Below are positions 50,668 through 59,242 of a DNA stretch of 64,000 nucleotides, in pieces. Position numbers and translations under genes: made by a program. The stretch comes from Megasphaera hominis. Lineage in GTDB: Bacteria > Bacillota > Negativicutes > Veillonellales > Megasphaeraceae. Location of the stretch: positions 1-64,000 of the forward strand of contig NZ_JACOGK010000004.1 in the NCBI RefSeq assembly GCF_014269395.1. Direction: 5' to 3'. Positions within the stretch are counted from its first letter, which is position 1, and each line of letters opens with the position of its first letter. Under the pieces are notes generated by a model. The model did not search any database and had not been told where the DNA came from. It saw only the letters and a list, made by a program, of their open reading frames with translations.

Positions 50668-51834
50668 TTAACGGTACGATGCCTGATAAATGTGAATAAT
50701 ATCCTCATCAGAAAGTTCTGCCGGATCGAAGAGGAACAAGGGGCCCATACTGTCACGGGCATTCTTGGCCATCTTAGGGAATTCGTCAGGCGTAATGCCA
50801 TAGTCGCTCATCTTGAGGTCCGCTACGCCGCACGCTTCCTGCATAGCCTTGAGAGCTGTCAGGAAATCTTCCGGTTTATTGGCATCGATGACGCCCATGG
50901 CCCGGGCCATATCGATGAAGCGGTCGTCGCAGGCGTGTTTTTCGATAAAGGTGGCGAAATAGGCCAGGGAGAGCATGATCAAGCCGGCGCCATGGGGCAA
51001 TTCCTGGTGGTACGCCGAAAGGGCGTGTTCCAGGCTGTGTTCGCTCGTGCAGGTGCTGACGTCCATGGAGTAGCCGCCCAGCGTATTGGCAAAGGCTACC
51101 TGTGTACGCGCGTCGAGGTTGCTGCCATCGGCGACGGCAATGGGCAGGTAGTGGGCCAGCTTCTTAATGGCCGTCAATTCTACCATTTCACCGGCTTCGT
51201 TACAGCCCTTGGAAATGTAACCTTCAGCATTATGGAAGAAGGCATCGAAGCCCTGGAAGGCCGTGAATTTGGGCGGTACCGTCAGCATCAGTTCCGGATC
51301 GACAATGGCCAAAACAGGCATTTTGCCAAAGAAGGCCGTCTTTTCATTGGTCACAGGGTTGGTCACGACGCCGCCGGCGTCGACTTCACTGCCCGTGCCG
51401 GCACTGGTCGTGATGGCAATAAAGGGCAGGGCCGGTTCGGTCTGCGGTTTCTTGCCGCCTGAGCCCATGGCAACGTAATCCCAGACGCGGCCACCTTTCT
51501 GGGGAATCATAGAAGCGATGACCTTGGCCGAGTCCATGACGGAGCCGCCGCCTAAACCGATGACAAAATCGCACTGGTTCTGCTGGCCAAATTCTACGCC
51601 TTCCTGGATGGTCGGTTCCAGCGGATTGGCCTGAATTTTATTGAAAATGACGTGGTCTACGCCCCACTGCTGTAATTCGCCGAGCAGCTTATCCAGGCTG
51701 CCATTGGTCTTGACGGATTTACCGTTGGAAATGACAATGAGCGCTTTCTTGCCTGGTGCGGCTTCTTTATGCAACGTGCCCAGTTTGCCCGGGCCAAATA
51801 ATACCTTCGTCGGAATATTCCAAGTGTAACTCAT
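50668..51834 (-). CDS. Iron-containing alcohol dehydrogenase
   Basis: 388 residues. NAD-binding GGGSVMDSAKVIA, the TSAGTGSEVDAGGVVTN loop, and metal ligands in GFDAFFHNAEGY and SEHSLEHALSAYHQELPHGAG are those of Fe-ADH (group III), similar to butanol or lactaldehyde dehydrogenases. It probably reduces aldehydes to alcohols with NAD(P)H. A promoter (TTGCAG 51959-51954, TATACT 51936-51931, 17 bp) lies upstream. Single-gene unit. Confidence 0.94.
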   Translation of the reverse strand: MSYTWNIPTKVLFGPGKLGTLHKEAAPGKKALIVISNGKSVKTNGSLDKLLGELQQWGVDHVIFNKIQANPLEPTIQEGVEFGQQNQCDFVIGLGGGSVMDSAKVIASMIPQKGGRVWDYVAMGSGGKKPQTEPALPFIAITTSAGTGSEVDAGGVVTNPVTNEKTAFFGKMPVLAIVDPELMLTVPPKFTAFQGFDAFFHNAEGYISKGCNEAGEMVELTAIKKLAHYLPIAVADGSNLDARTQVAFANTLGGYSMDVSTCTSEHSLEHALSAYHQELPHGAGLIMLSLAYFATFIEKHACDDRFIDMARAMGVIDANKPEDFLTALKAMQEACGVADLKMSDYGITPDEFPKMAKNARDSMGPLFLFDPAELSDEDIIHIYQASYR

Positions 51835-51930
51835 AGTACTTGCCTCACTTTCTATAAAAAGGAAAGATTCTTTTGAATGACCTGCTTACTACATTTCAAT
51901 ATTTCACATAGTATTGGTTATTCTTCTCAT

Positions 51931-51959
51931 AGTATAGCAAAATTGCCTTAGTCCTGCAA
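51931..51959 (-). promoter_or_regulatory. Fe-ADH promoter
   Basis: TTGCAG, 17 bp, TATACT on the minus strand. An inverted repeat CAATA-N10-TATTG (51897-51916) lies downstream of the start point. Confidence 0.65.
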
Positions 51960-51986
51960 TGTTTCCCGCGTAGTTGCGCCCATGCC

Positions 51987-52019
51987 AAAAGGCCTCTCCG
52001 CTAAACCGGAAAGGCCTTT
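51987..52019 (-). terminator. Terminator after the SDR pseudogene
   Basis: AAAGGCCT pairs with AGGCCTTT with inner TCCG/CGGA; T-runs on both sides. Confidence 0.85.
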
Positions 52020-52031
52020 ACTTTTTTTTGC

Positions 52032-52868
52032 TTATTTTGTTTCCGGCTGCAAGGGGCCATAGTAAAAGGATGCTGTGGCACCGCCGTCAACTAAAAAGGT
52101 CGAACCGGTAATGAAGCCGGCCCGTTCGCTCATGACGAGTTCTGCCACATCGGCTACTTCGTCAGCCGTACCGGGACGGCCGGCCGGGCATTTTGCGAAC
52201 ATGTTCTTGTAAAAATCGCCGCGAATACCGTTGAATTCGTCCAATGCCAAGGGCGTGACGATGATCCCCGGTGCAATGGCGTTAATACGGGCTCCCCGCC
52301 TTCCTCAGCGGACTGCTTCGTACATGACGCGTTTTTCATTACACCGCTTCGCCAGCTGATACGCATGGAGCGTGTCACGGATCTGTGACGTTTGCAAGAG
52401 CGGTAATTGGAGCAATTCTTCTGCCGGGGTCATAGCTAAGGCCCGGTCTTCTGCTGCCGTGAGAGCAGGCATACGATGGCCGGACTGGCTGGAAATGATA
52501 ACCCCGGCACCACCGGGAGCTATGACCTGGCCTGCTTCTTCAAGAAGCACGGCCGTACCGTACAGATCAACTTTTAAAATGGTTTCTATCGATGCCTGGG
52601 ACGGCGAAACGCCGGCACCGTTGATCAGCCCTGTAATGGGCCCGTAGGACTGTCCTTTTTCAATAAAGGCCCGAATATCGTTACGGGACGACACATCAAG
52701 CGTCGCCGGTTCCGCATCAAAGCCAGCCTGCTGCAACAGTGTGGCTGCCGCTTCGGCATGGTCCTTTTTCAGGTCACCGATGAGGATTTTTTTGCCTGTC
52801 CCCAGGCGTCTTGTAATAGCCAGAGAAATCTGGCCGGCACCGACAACCAGCATGATTTTCTTATCCAT
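52032..52868 (-). pseudogene. Short-chain dehydrogenase/reductase, interrupted by in-frame TGA
   Basis: A 278-codon SDR frame from ATG 52868 (AAAGGCGG upstream) to TAA 52032. The first 187 residues have VVGAGQISLAI, the NGAGVSPS segment and the catalytic Tyr-x3-Lys (AYQLAK). TGA at 52307-52305 follows MYEAVR. The frame then continues GRRGARINAIAPGIIVTPLA through VDGGATASFYYGP, the normal SDR end. Relatives have Trp before GRRGARIN, so TGG to TGA is likely. The cofactor motif has Ser where GAGQIG is usual. The N-terminal fragment lacks the substrate-binding end and is probably inactive. Confidence 0.88.
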
Positions 52869-52910
52869 ATACTATACCGCCTTTCTGTTTCCCAATCAGC
52901 CAGGCTCCGT

Positions 52911-52952
52911 ATACTGCGCAGTATCTTTCATGCCTGTACCTATATTGTATAG
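52911..52952 (-). promoter_or_regulatory. Two palindromes in the SDR upstream region
   Basis: ATACTGCGCAGTAT (52911-52924, perfect) and CTATA-N3-TATAG (52940-52952), 15 bp apart, between the LysR gene end and the SDR start. Likely operators for the adjacent LysR regulator or another factor. Confidence 0.5.
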
Positions 52953-53004
52953 GAGATACGGCGACGAATCAATTCCAATTTCGGTGCTATACAATTAGGG
53001 ATTC

Positions 53005-53889
53005 TTATTTCCCAAGTTTTTCTTCAAACATAGCGACGAAGTCAGCAATGTATTCTTCTGTCTGTTCATTATTCCAGAAGGCATAATAATCGCGCGTTAC
53101 CTGTTTGCCATCCTTCATGAGCGGCAAGAGCTGGATGCCGCTGTTGTCAGCGTTGACGGGCTGACGGCATTCGGACAGATAGTAGCCCCGGTTGGACAAG
53201 ACGAAGAGCTGTGCTTCTTCTAAGTTGGCTGCCTGGACAAAATCGCCCTGGACGCCGAAATAGTCGCGATAAAAGGCTTCATCATCGGACTGCTGGGCCG
53301 GCGTCGTAATGATGATGCACGGCGTATTTTTCAGATCGTCCATCGTAATATCTGACAATTGGCCCAAATAGCTTGTTTCCGGTAATTCTACGTAGACCTT
53401 TTCCTGGATGAGGAACTGGTTGACATATTTATCAGCAGGCTGACGGCGCAGGTCATTAAAGACCAGATCGGCTTTGCCTTCCCGTAAAAGGTTGTATAAG
53501 TCATCATGTGTACCGCTTACGAGGTAGAGCGGCAAATGCGGATATTTCTGACGAAATTCCGGGATGATCTGCTGCAATTCCGTGCCGTGATATTGGCGCG
53601 GATAGCCTACGGTAAATACCTGTTTAATGCCCTGGTCGAGCAATTTCGTTTCTTCGCACAGGCGGTCGAAATCGTGGATCAGGATGAGGCTCTTGCGGTA
53701 GAAATGTTCACCTGCCGGCGTAAGAGAAAATTTTCGTCTGTCACGGTTGAGTAATTTGACGCCCAGTTCCCGTTCCAGCGCCTGAATCTGCTGTGATACG
53801 GCAGATTGGGAAATGTTGCATTCTTCTGCAGCTTCAGTAAAGTTGCGGCAGCGCACGACTGCCTGAAAGTATCGCATTTGTTTAATCAT
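53005..53889 (-). CDS. LysR family transcriptional regulator
   Basis: 294 residues. N-terminal winged helix: MRYFQAVVRCRNFTEAAEECNISQSAVSQQIQALERELGVKLLNRDRRKFSLTPAG is present in full over residues 5-60. It is followed by a periplasmic-binding-like effector domain with VGYPRQYHGTELQQIIPEF. It probably controls the SDR gene 136 bp downstream; both are on the minus strand. No known ligand. Confidence 0.92.
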   Translation of the reverse strand: MIKQMRYFQAVVRCRNFTEAAEECNISQSAVSQQIQALERELGVKLLNRDRRKFSLTPAGEHFYRKSLILIHDFDRLCEETKLLDQGIKQVFTVGYPRQYHGTELQQIIPEFRQKYPHLPLYLVSGTHDDLYNLLREGKADLVFNDLRRQPADKYVNQFLIQEKVYVELPETSYLGQLSDITMDDLKNTPCIIITTPAQQSDDEAFYRDYFGVQGDFVQAANLEEAQLFVLSNRGYYLSECRQPVNADNSGIQLLPLMKDGKQVTRDYYAFWNNEQTEEYIADFVAMFEEKLGK

Positions 53890-54145
53890 GTTTTTTACCC
53901 TTCATACTCTCTCTCTAATTACATTAAAAAACTATGGATGCCCTATTCAATCGGGTGAATAGGAAAAAGGATATATTTCACAAATGCCCTTTTGTATTCT
54001 TCCATAGTTTACCTTTATACTCATAAATTATTTTATCGTTTATGTTAACAAAATGTCAAGAGTTTCAAGATAAGGTTTATACATCTTTTAAGTTTCAAGT
54101 CTTATTTTCCATTTTGGCTCTTTTCTGTCACATCCTTTGTGTTAT

Positions 54146-54271
54146 TCATTTTTTACTTGATTTTTTTAGTTTTTTATATATACCGAAAAGAAATATATAC
54201 GTGATTCCCAGTAGCGTAGCAGCCATAGAGAAGACTGGCTGCCAGAGAAAAAGTAATACGAAAGAAGCCAT
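54146..54271 (-). CDS. Possible small hydrophobic peptide (41 aa)
   Basis: A 41-codon frame beginning MASFVLLFLWQPVFSMAATL with one membrane helix and a Lys-rich end (KKLKKSSKK). The size, single helix and basic tail resemble type I toxin peptides. However, no good ribosome site is seen and the frame is open for 13 codons upstream without a start, so it could also be a gene remnant. Confidence 0.25.
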   Translation of the reverse strand: MASFVLLFLWQPVFSMAATLLGITYIFLFGIYKKLKKSSKK

Positions 54272-54503
54272 TAGCCTGAACGATGCGGAAAAACCGGCTT
54301 CCTTTCTATCTTTTTATTTTACACCTAAATTGTCTCTTGTATATACAGAAAAGCCTATTTATCGCATATTTTCGCTATTTGAATATGCACTTTAGTCATT
54401 TCTAATTTGCGTTTAATAATAAATTAAATAGTCGTCTTTTCATTAATAACTTTTGAACTTTACATGTTTTATGATAAAAACAAAATATTTTTCATGAAAT
54501 ATC

Positions 54504-54531
54504 TTTACAAATTAATAAATGCGTGTATAAT
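54504..54531 (+). promoter_or_regulatory. Promoter of the amino-acid permease gene
   Basis: TTTACA (54504-54509), 16 bp, TATAAT (54526-54531). Confidence 0.75.
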
Positions 54532-54578
54532 CTACAGTTGTTACGGATGTACAAAACTTATTCGAGGGGGAATGTCTT

Positions 54579-56063
54579 ATGAGGAAGAATATCTTCCGCA
54601 CCAAAAGTATCAACGAGTTCATTTTAGAAACCAAGAAGGACGGCGGTATGAACCGCGTTCTCGGAACCTTTGGCCTGACAATGCTGGGGATTGGGGCCAT
54701 CGTAGGGACAGGGATCTTCGTTCTGACAGGGGTGGCAGCTGCGAATTATTCCGGTCCTGCACTGATTATTTCTTTCATTATTGCTGCTATCGCCTGTGGC
54801 TGTGCGGCTCTCTGTTATGCCGAATTCGCTGCTATGGTGCCCGTTGCCGGCAGTGCCTACACGTATGGCTATGTAGCCCTGGGGGAATTCTGGGCTTGGG
54901 TCATCGGCTGGGATTTGATTCTGGAGTACGCCTTCGCCGTGTCGGCTGTGGCCATTGGCTGGTCCGGCTATTTTAACAATATCCTTATGAATCTGGGTAT
55001 TACACTGCCTCAGGCCCTGACTATGGCCCCCTATGACGGCGGTCTCGTCAATCTGCCGGCTATTGCCATTTTGGCGCTTATAGCCTTTATCAACATTCAT
55101 GGTGTACAGCAGAGCGCTACTGTCAACAACATCATCGTCGGCATCAAATTGGCCGTTGTTGCCTTATTCCTGGCCTTGGGCGTGAGCCACGTAGAAACAA
55201 CCAACTGGGTTCCCTTTATGCCCTTTGGCTGGTCTGGTGTCTTTGCCGGTGCTTCGATCATCTTCTTTGCCTACATTGGCTTTGATGCCGTTTCAACAGC
55301 AGCTGAAGAAGTAAAAAATCCGCAGCGTGATTTGCCCCGCGGCATTATTCTTTCTCTCATTATCTGCACGGTTCTTTACATCGCCGTTTCTGCTGTCCTC
55401 ACCGGCATGGTACCGTATCTTGAATTCAAGACAACAGCCGCTCCGGTTGCCTTTGCCCTGCAGAGCGTCGGCTACCACTGGGGTGCCGCAGCCATTTCTG
55501 TCGGCGCCATTTGCGGTCTTTCTTCGGTACTCCTGGTCATGAGCTTTGGCCAGAGCCGTATACTCTTCGTTATGTCCCGTGATGGTCTCTTGCCGAAATT
55601 CTTCGGTCACGTCCATCCGAAATATAAGACGCCGGCCCGCAGCTCCCTGCTGGTCTTCATCATTACGGCCGTCACAGCAGGCTTCCTGCCCATCAATATC
55701 GTTGCCGAAATGACCAACATCGGTACGCTTTGTGCCTTCATCATCGTCTCTGCCGCAGTTATCGTCTTGCGCAAAAAAGCTCCGAACCAGGTCCGTGCCT
55801 TCAAGTGCCCCCTCGTTCCGGTCATTCCGGCCTTAGCTATTCTCTTCTGTGGCGTCCTCATTTACATGCTGCCCTTAGTCACACAGATCCGTTTCGTCGT
55901 CTGGCTCGTCCTGGGCTTTGCCATTTACTACTTCTACGGCTACAATCACAGTATCTTAACGACACTGCGCCGCAGTACCGTACCGCTTGAAGATGGCGCT
56001 GTTCCCGTAGCTACGGCAGAAACCGTACAGGACAAAGGTCATATCATCGATATCCATCATTAA
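54579..56063 (+). CDS. APC family amino-acid permease (CAT-like)
   Basis: 494 residues with twelve or more helices. The motif GIGAIVGTGIFVLTGVAAANYSGPA in helix 1, FFAYIGFDAVSTAAEEVKNPQRDLPRGI and the MSRDGLLPKFFGHVHPKYKTP loop are typical of the cationic/branched-chain amino-acid transporter (YfnA/BcaP-like) group. GAGGGGG precedes the ATG. It is monocistronic. Substrate range is not determinable here. Confidence 0.93.
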   Translation: MRKNIFRTKSINEFILETKKDGGMNRVLGTFGLTMLGIGAIVGTGIFVLTGVAAANYSGPALIISFIIAAIACGCAALCYAEFAAMVPVAGSAYTYGYVALGEFWAWVIGWDLILEYAFAVSAVAIGWSGYFNNILMNLGITLPQALTMAPYDGGLVNLPAIAILALIAFINIHGVQQSATVNNIIVGIKLAVVALFLALGVSHVETTNWVPFMPFGWSGVFAGASIIFFAYIGFDAVSTAAEEVKNPQRDLPRGIILSLIICTVLYIAVSAVLTGMVPYLEFKTTAAPVAFALQSVGYHWGAAAISVGAICGLSSVLLVMSFGQSRILFVMSRDGLLPKFFGHVHPKYKTPARSSLLVFIITAVTAGFLPINIVAEMTNIGTLCAFIIVSAAVIVLRKKAPNQVRAFKCPLVPVIPALAILFCGVLIYMLPLVTQIRFVVWLVLGFAIYYFYGYNHSILTTLRRSTVPLEDGAVPVATAETVQDKGHIIDIHH

Positions 56064-56083
56064 TCACATATCCCTAACTAACG

Positions 56084-56120
56084 AAAAGACCGCCTGCACA
56101 TACGCCGCAGGCGGTCTTTT
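56084..56120. terminator. Bidirectional terminator between permease and reductase genes
   Basis: AAAAGACCGCCTGC pairs with GCAGGCGGTCTTTT on a 9-base loop. Confidence 0.95.
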
Positions 56121-56136
56121 CGCATAGATTTAATTT

Positions 56137-56772
56137 TTATTGGCTTAACCGGGCTGCCATGGCTTTGACGGCTGCCATATCTTTAGGAAATTGAAATTCC
56201 TGGTGTTCCTTTTTTTCCGTTTCGCTGAAGGAAGCCATGTTGAACTTGCTGTAGTCTTCTACTTGCAGCGTATTGCACGCCGCATAGATAGAGACCGTCC
56301 CTTTGAGGTAGCGGAAGAGGTCTTCTGTCCGTTTGAATTGTTCCTTGTAGGTTTTTTCGTAGTATTCATAGGGAGCATTCATGGTGTAAATGAGGCCGAC
56401 ATTGATTTTCTTGTCTACATAGGACGAATAGTCGTCATACGAGAAGGAACAGAAAATAAGCCGTTCTACGAGGGCCCGGAACTGGGCTGTCGGTTCACCG
56501 AAATAAATAGGCGTACCGATGATGACGGCGTCAGCGGCGAAGATGGAATCGATGAGCGGCGAAAAGCCATCGGGCCAGAAACAATGACAGCGGCGGCCGT
56601 CCTTTTTCTTACAGGCCAGACAGCTGCGACAGCCTGTCCCCTTGACGTCATAGAGATCGACGTATTCCGTTTCTGCTCCGGCTTCGCAGGCGCCCGCTTC
56701 GGCAGCCTTCAGCAAATGGGCTGTATTCCATTTTTTACGGGGACTGGCATTGATGAGTATCGTTTTTTTCAT
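56137..56772 (-). CDS. NADPH-dependent FMN reductase-type flavoprotein
   Basis: 211 residues from ATG 56772 (AGGAGG upstream). ILINASPRKKWNTAHLLKAAEAGA is the iron-sulfur flavoprotein/FMN reductase phosphate loop. A cysteine-rich segment GCRSCLACKKKDGRRCHC follows, which may bind an iron-sulfur cluster, and IIGTPIYFGEPTAQFRALVERL. It is a small electron-transfer flavoprotein common in anaerobes. Confidence 0.88.
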   Translation of the reverse strand: MKKTILINASPRKKWNTAHLLKAAEAGACEAGAETEYVDLYDVKGTGCRSCLACKKKDGRRCHCFWPDGFSPLIDSIFAADAVIIGTPIYFGEPTAQFRALVERLIFCSFSYDDYSSYVDKKINVGLIYTMNAPYEYYEKTYKEQFKRTEDLFRYLKGTVSIYAACNTLQVEDYSKFNMASFSETEKKEHQEFQFPKDMAAVKAMAARLSQ

Positions 56773-56942
56773 GGTGATTACCTCCTGTATATGTTTGGTC
56801 AATTGCTTTGTCATACTTTGCGTTTAGGTTCTGCAGAGACTTGCAGGTCCGCTTGCCTCGCAGGGAATGCTTTTTATATTATTATACGTCATATTTTGTT
56901 ATACGGAAACTGCAATTGCACAAAATAATACTAAGAAATAAC

Positions 56943-56971
56943 TAACACAAAGTAAGAATTTGTGTTATTAT
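56943..56971 (+). promoter_or_regulatory. Operator-like inverted repeat in the FNR-like gene promoter
   Basis: TAACACAAA (56943-56951) and TTTGTGTTA (56959-56967) form a perfect 9-bp inverted repeat with a 7-base spacer. The TATTAT at its right end may be the -10 box. Confidence 0.6.
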
Positions 56972-56984
56972 ATAACTAAGAAGT

Positions 56985-57060
56985 GGGAAAAGTGAAAAGC
57001 CGTGCTTCAGCGTGCGCGTGTGAAGTACGTGAGGGGCTTTCGCTTCACCCCATTTTCCGT
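56985..57060 (+). promoter_or_regulatory. Structured leader before the FNR-like gene
   Basis: GTGAA/TTCAC, AAGCC/GGCTT and GCTTCA/TGAAG arms nest to form a compact GC-rich structure between the promoter and ribosome site. No riboswitch consensus recognised. Confidence 0.35.
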
Positions 57061-57110
57061 CCAACAGATATTATCTCTCAACGTATTATACTACAAGGAG
57101 GTTCTTTGCT

Positions 57111-57806
57111 ATGGATTTTGCTAAGACGAAAATTACCAAAATTGTTCAGGAAACGAGTGACACATACAGCTTTATTCTCGACGTTCCCGCAGGCTTTACA
57201 TGGGTAGCCGGCCAGCACGTACTTTGGAAATTACCGGGTTTCGAACTGGCTGAAGAAGATCGTGATACGCGTGTATTTACGATTGCATCGGCTCCGGAAG
57301 ATGGCTATCTCATGTTTACAACGCGTATTGCCGACCCGCATACGAGCTTCAAGGAAGTATTGCTTCACAAAATCAAGGTAGGAGATCCCATGGAAGTTGC
57401 CAAACCGATGGGCACGTTTGCTTTTGATACGGACCATTACAAGAAGACCGTTGTCCTGGCCGGTGGTATTGGGATTACGCCGATTCGTGCTCTCCTACGT
57501 CATTATATGGAAGCTCCCGTTGCGGACCATAAATTGACGGTTCTCTATTCGGATGACCGCGGCGAATTCGCCTATAAGGATTTCTGGGAAGAAATGAAAG
57601 CCAAGGTTCCGGCCATCGATTTGCAGCTCATTTCTATTCGCGACAAATTCATGAGCGGTACGGATGATTATGCCAAGGCTAACGGCAATGAAGCAGAATA
57701 TCTGGTTGCCGGTTCGCCAGGCATGAACAAAGCCTTCACGGAACGTCTGGAAGGCTTAGGTGTCAAAGCCGAAAACATCAAGACCGACGTTTTCATGGGC
57801 TACTAA
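57111..57806 (+). CDS. Ferredoxin-NADP+ reductase-like FAD oxidoreductase
   Basis: 231 residues. An N-terminal FAD beta-barrel with RVFTIASAPEDG (RxYS-like) is followed by an NAD(P) domain with VVLAGGIGITPIRALLRHYM and LVAGSPGMNKAFTERL. It moves electrons between NAD(P)H and a small protein carrier or other acceptor. There is no fused iron-sulfur domain, so the partner is separate, perhaps one of the flavodoxins in this window. AAGGAGG precedes the start. Confidence 0.92.
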   Translation: MDFAKTKITKIVQETSDTYSFILDVPAGFTWVAGQHVLWKLPGFELAEEDRDTRVFTIASAPEDGYLMFTTRIADPHTSFKEVLLHKIKVGDPMEVAKPMGTFAFDTDHYKKTVVLAGGIGITPIRALLRHYMEAPVADHKLTVLYSDDRGEFAYKDFWEEMKAKVPAIDLQLISIRDKFMSGTDDYAKANGNEAEYLVAGSPGMNKAFTERLEGLGVKAENIKTDVFMGY

Positions 57807-57819
57807 GTACATAACGTGT

Positions 57820-57843
57820 GAGGGTGCGCCGCGGCGTACCCTC
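57820..57843 (+). terminator. Terminator after the FNR-like gene
   Basis: GAGGGT/ACCCTC with inner CGCC/GGCG; TTTTCTTTT follows. Confidence 0.85.
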
Positions 57844-57861
57844 TTTTCTTTTGCCACGTAA

Positions 57862-57902
57862 AAACAGCGCTTTTGCAGAACTGTCTGCAAAAGCGCTGTT
57901 TT
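57862..57902. terminator. Terminator of the ffh-yebC operon, bidirectional
   Basis: AAACAGCGCTTTTGCAGA pairs perfectly with its complement on a 4-base loop; T-runs on both sides. Confidence 0.95.
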
Positions 57903-57912
57903 ATGTAAGGAA

Positions 57913-58653
57913 TTAGTCTTCCGGCATATCTTCCGGGAATTCACCGTTGTGATATACGTCCTGTACGTCATCGATATCTTCGAGGGCGTCGATCAGATTT
58001 TCCAGCTTCTTGCCATCTTCTACACTGAGAGCGATGGTGTTGTCCGGAACCATAGTGATCTGGGCGTGTTCCGTTGCGATATTGTTGTCGGCCAAGGCTT
58101 TTTCTACGTCATCAAACACGTCCGGCGTCGTGATGATTTCGAATTCTTCATCACCGGTCTTGACGTCGTCAGCACCGGCATCGAGGGCTACTTCAAAGAG
58201 CTGTTCTTCTGTAGCGTTGTCTTTGCTGACAATAAAGATACCCTGGTTTTTGAACATCCACGATACGCAGCCTGTTTCACCGAGGTTGCCGCCGTGTTTG
58301 CTGAATTCATGACGTACGGCAGCTGCTGCACGGTTGCGGTTATCCGTAAGGACGTTAGCCGTAACGGCAACGCCTGCCGGGCCGTAGCCTTCGTACGTGA
58401 TTTCTTCGTAGTTCTGGCCTTCCGAAGCGCCTGCGCCCTTCTGGATAGCCCGTTTGATATTATCTTTCGGAATGTTGTTTTCCTTTGCTTTCTGCAGTGC
58501 GAGCTTCAAGCGCATATTGCCTGTCGGGTCAGCGCCGCCCATGCGTACGGCAATAGTGATTTCACGGGAAATCTTCGTCGTGATCTTGCCGCGGATGGCG
58601 TCGTTTTTGCCTTTTTTGCGCTTAATGTTCGCCCATTTGGAATGTCCGGACAT
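57913..58653 (-). CDS. yebC: YebC/PmpR family protein (TACO1-like)
   Basis: 246 residues. SGHSKWANIKRKKGKNDAIRGKI at the start, RMGGADPTGNMRLKLALQKAKENNIPKDNI, and GPAGVAVTANVLTDNRNRAAA are diagnostic. YebC proteins were described as transcription regulators and more recently as translation factors that relieve stalling at proline stretches. It is the last gene of the ffh-trmD operon, 16 bp after the SPOUT gene. The Pro-rich autotransporter linkers nearby are possible clients (inference). Confidence 0.97.
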   Translation of the reverse strand: MSGHSKWANIKRKKGKNDAIRGKITTKISREITIAVRMGGADPTGNMRLKLALQKAKENNIPKDNIKRAIQKGAGASEGQNYEEITYEGYGPAGVAVTANVLTDNRNRAAAAVRHEFSKHGGNLGETGCVSWMFKNQGIFIVSKDNATEEQLFEVALDAGADDVKTGDEEFEIITTPDVFDDVEKALADNNIATEHAQITMVPDNTIALSVEDGKKLENLIDALEDIDDVQDVYHNGEFPEDMPED

Positions 58654-58669
58654 GGTATTTCCTCCTCCG

Positions 58670-59242
58670 TTATTGCCACCAGGCTTCGCCGGCCAGGCGG
58701 TCCAGGATGATCGCCGCTGCCGAGCGGACCGAAAGGTGGTTATATTCCCCGGCTCCGTAAATCGGTTCCAGGATATAATCGAATTTTTCCATTGTTTCTT
58801 TAGTCATGCCATAGCCTGTGCCGAGCAGCAACAGGATGGGCGTAGCCTCGGTCTCCCGTTTGGCGCGCAGGTCCTTGTAGGAAATAGTATTCGCATAGGT
58901 CCGCGCGTCTGTCGTGACGACGTAAGGGCGCTTGCCTTCGCTCTCCGTGACAGCTGCCACAGCCGCTTCAATGGAAGGGCGGATGTCCAGAATATCAAAG
59001 GCTTCTGTACGGTAGGCGTTGTAATTCTTACCGACAGGACTATGCCAGAACCCGGTGATCTTGCGGACCATATCGAGCTGGCCTTCGATGTGATGGATGA
59101 TGAAGTATTTCTTCACGCCATACGTCTTGGCCGAGCGGGAAATGTCGTGCAAGTCATAGTTGGTAATGGCCGTAGCAATGACATTAAAATTTTTATCGTA
59201 AATCGGGTAATGCACCAACCCTACATAGAGTGATGATTTCAT
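58670..59242 (-). CDS. SPOUT-fold RNA methyltransferase (TM1570-type)
   Basis: 190 residues: SLYVGLVHYPIYDKNFNVIATAITNYDLHDISRSAKTYG, then LLLLGTGYGMTKETMEKFD and YNHLSVRSAAAIILDRL, the knotted SAM-binding end. This family occurs next to trmD in several Firmicutes and as a fusion in Thermotoga relatives. The RNA target is not known to me. The start codon overlaps the trmD stop (ATGA). Confidence 0.85.
   Translation of the reverse strand: MKSSLYVGLVHYPIYDKNFNVIATAITNYDLHDISRSAKTYGVKKYFIIHHIEGQLDMVRKITGFWHSPVGKNYNAYRTEAFDILDIRPSIEAAVAAVTESEGKRPYVVTTDARTYANTISYKDLRAKRETEATPILLLLGTGYGMTKETMEKFDYILEPIYGAGEYNHLSVRSAAAIILDRLAGEAWWQ

Larger units (their letters stand above)
53890..54578. other. Long AT-rich intergenic region
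   Basis: 689 bp between lysR and the amino-acid permease gene. It holds the permease promoter (54504-54531) and one possible minus-strand small hydrophobic ORF (54146-54271). The plus-strand frame at 54042-54395 has no ribosome site and unlike codon use, and I do not accept it. Confidence 0.6.

Noticed and set aside
52305..52307. Selenocysteine at the SDR TGA
   Set aside because: The position is a structural Trp in relatives, and no SECIS-like hairpin follows directly.
54042..54395. 117-aa plus-strand ORF in the lysR-permease gap
   Set aside because: AT-rich low-complexity translation, no ribosome site, no family resemblance; it opposes the more plausible small minus-strand ORF.
56943..56967. 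Rex binding site
   Set aside because: The arms contain TTTGTGTTA but the spacing (7) and order do not match the TTGTGAA-N4-TTCACAA consensus; kept only as an unnamed operator.
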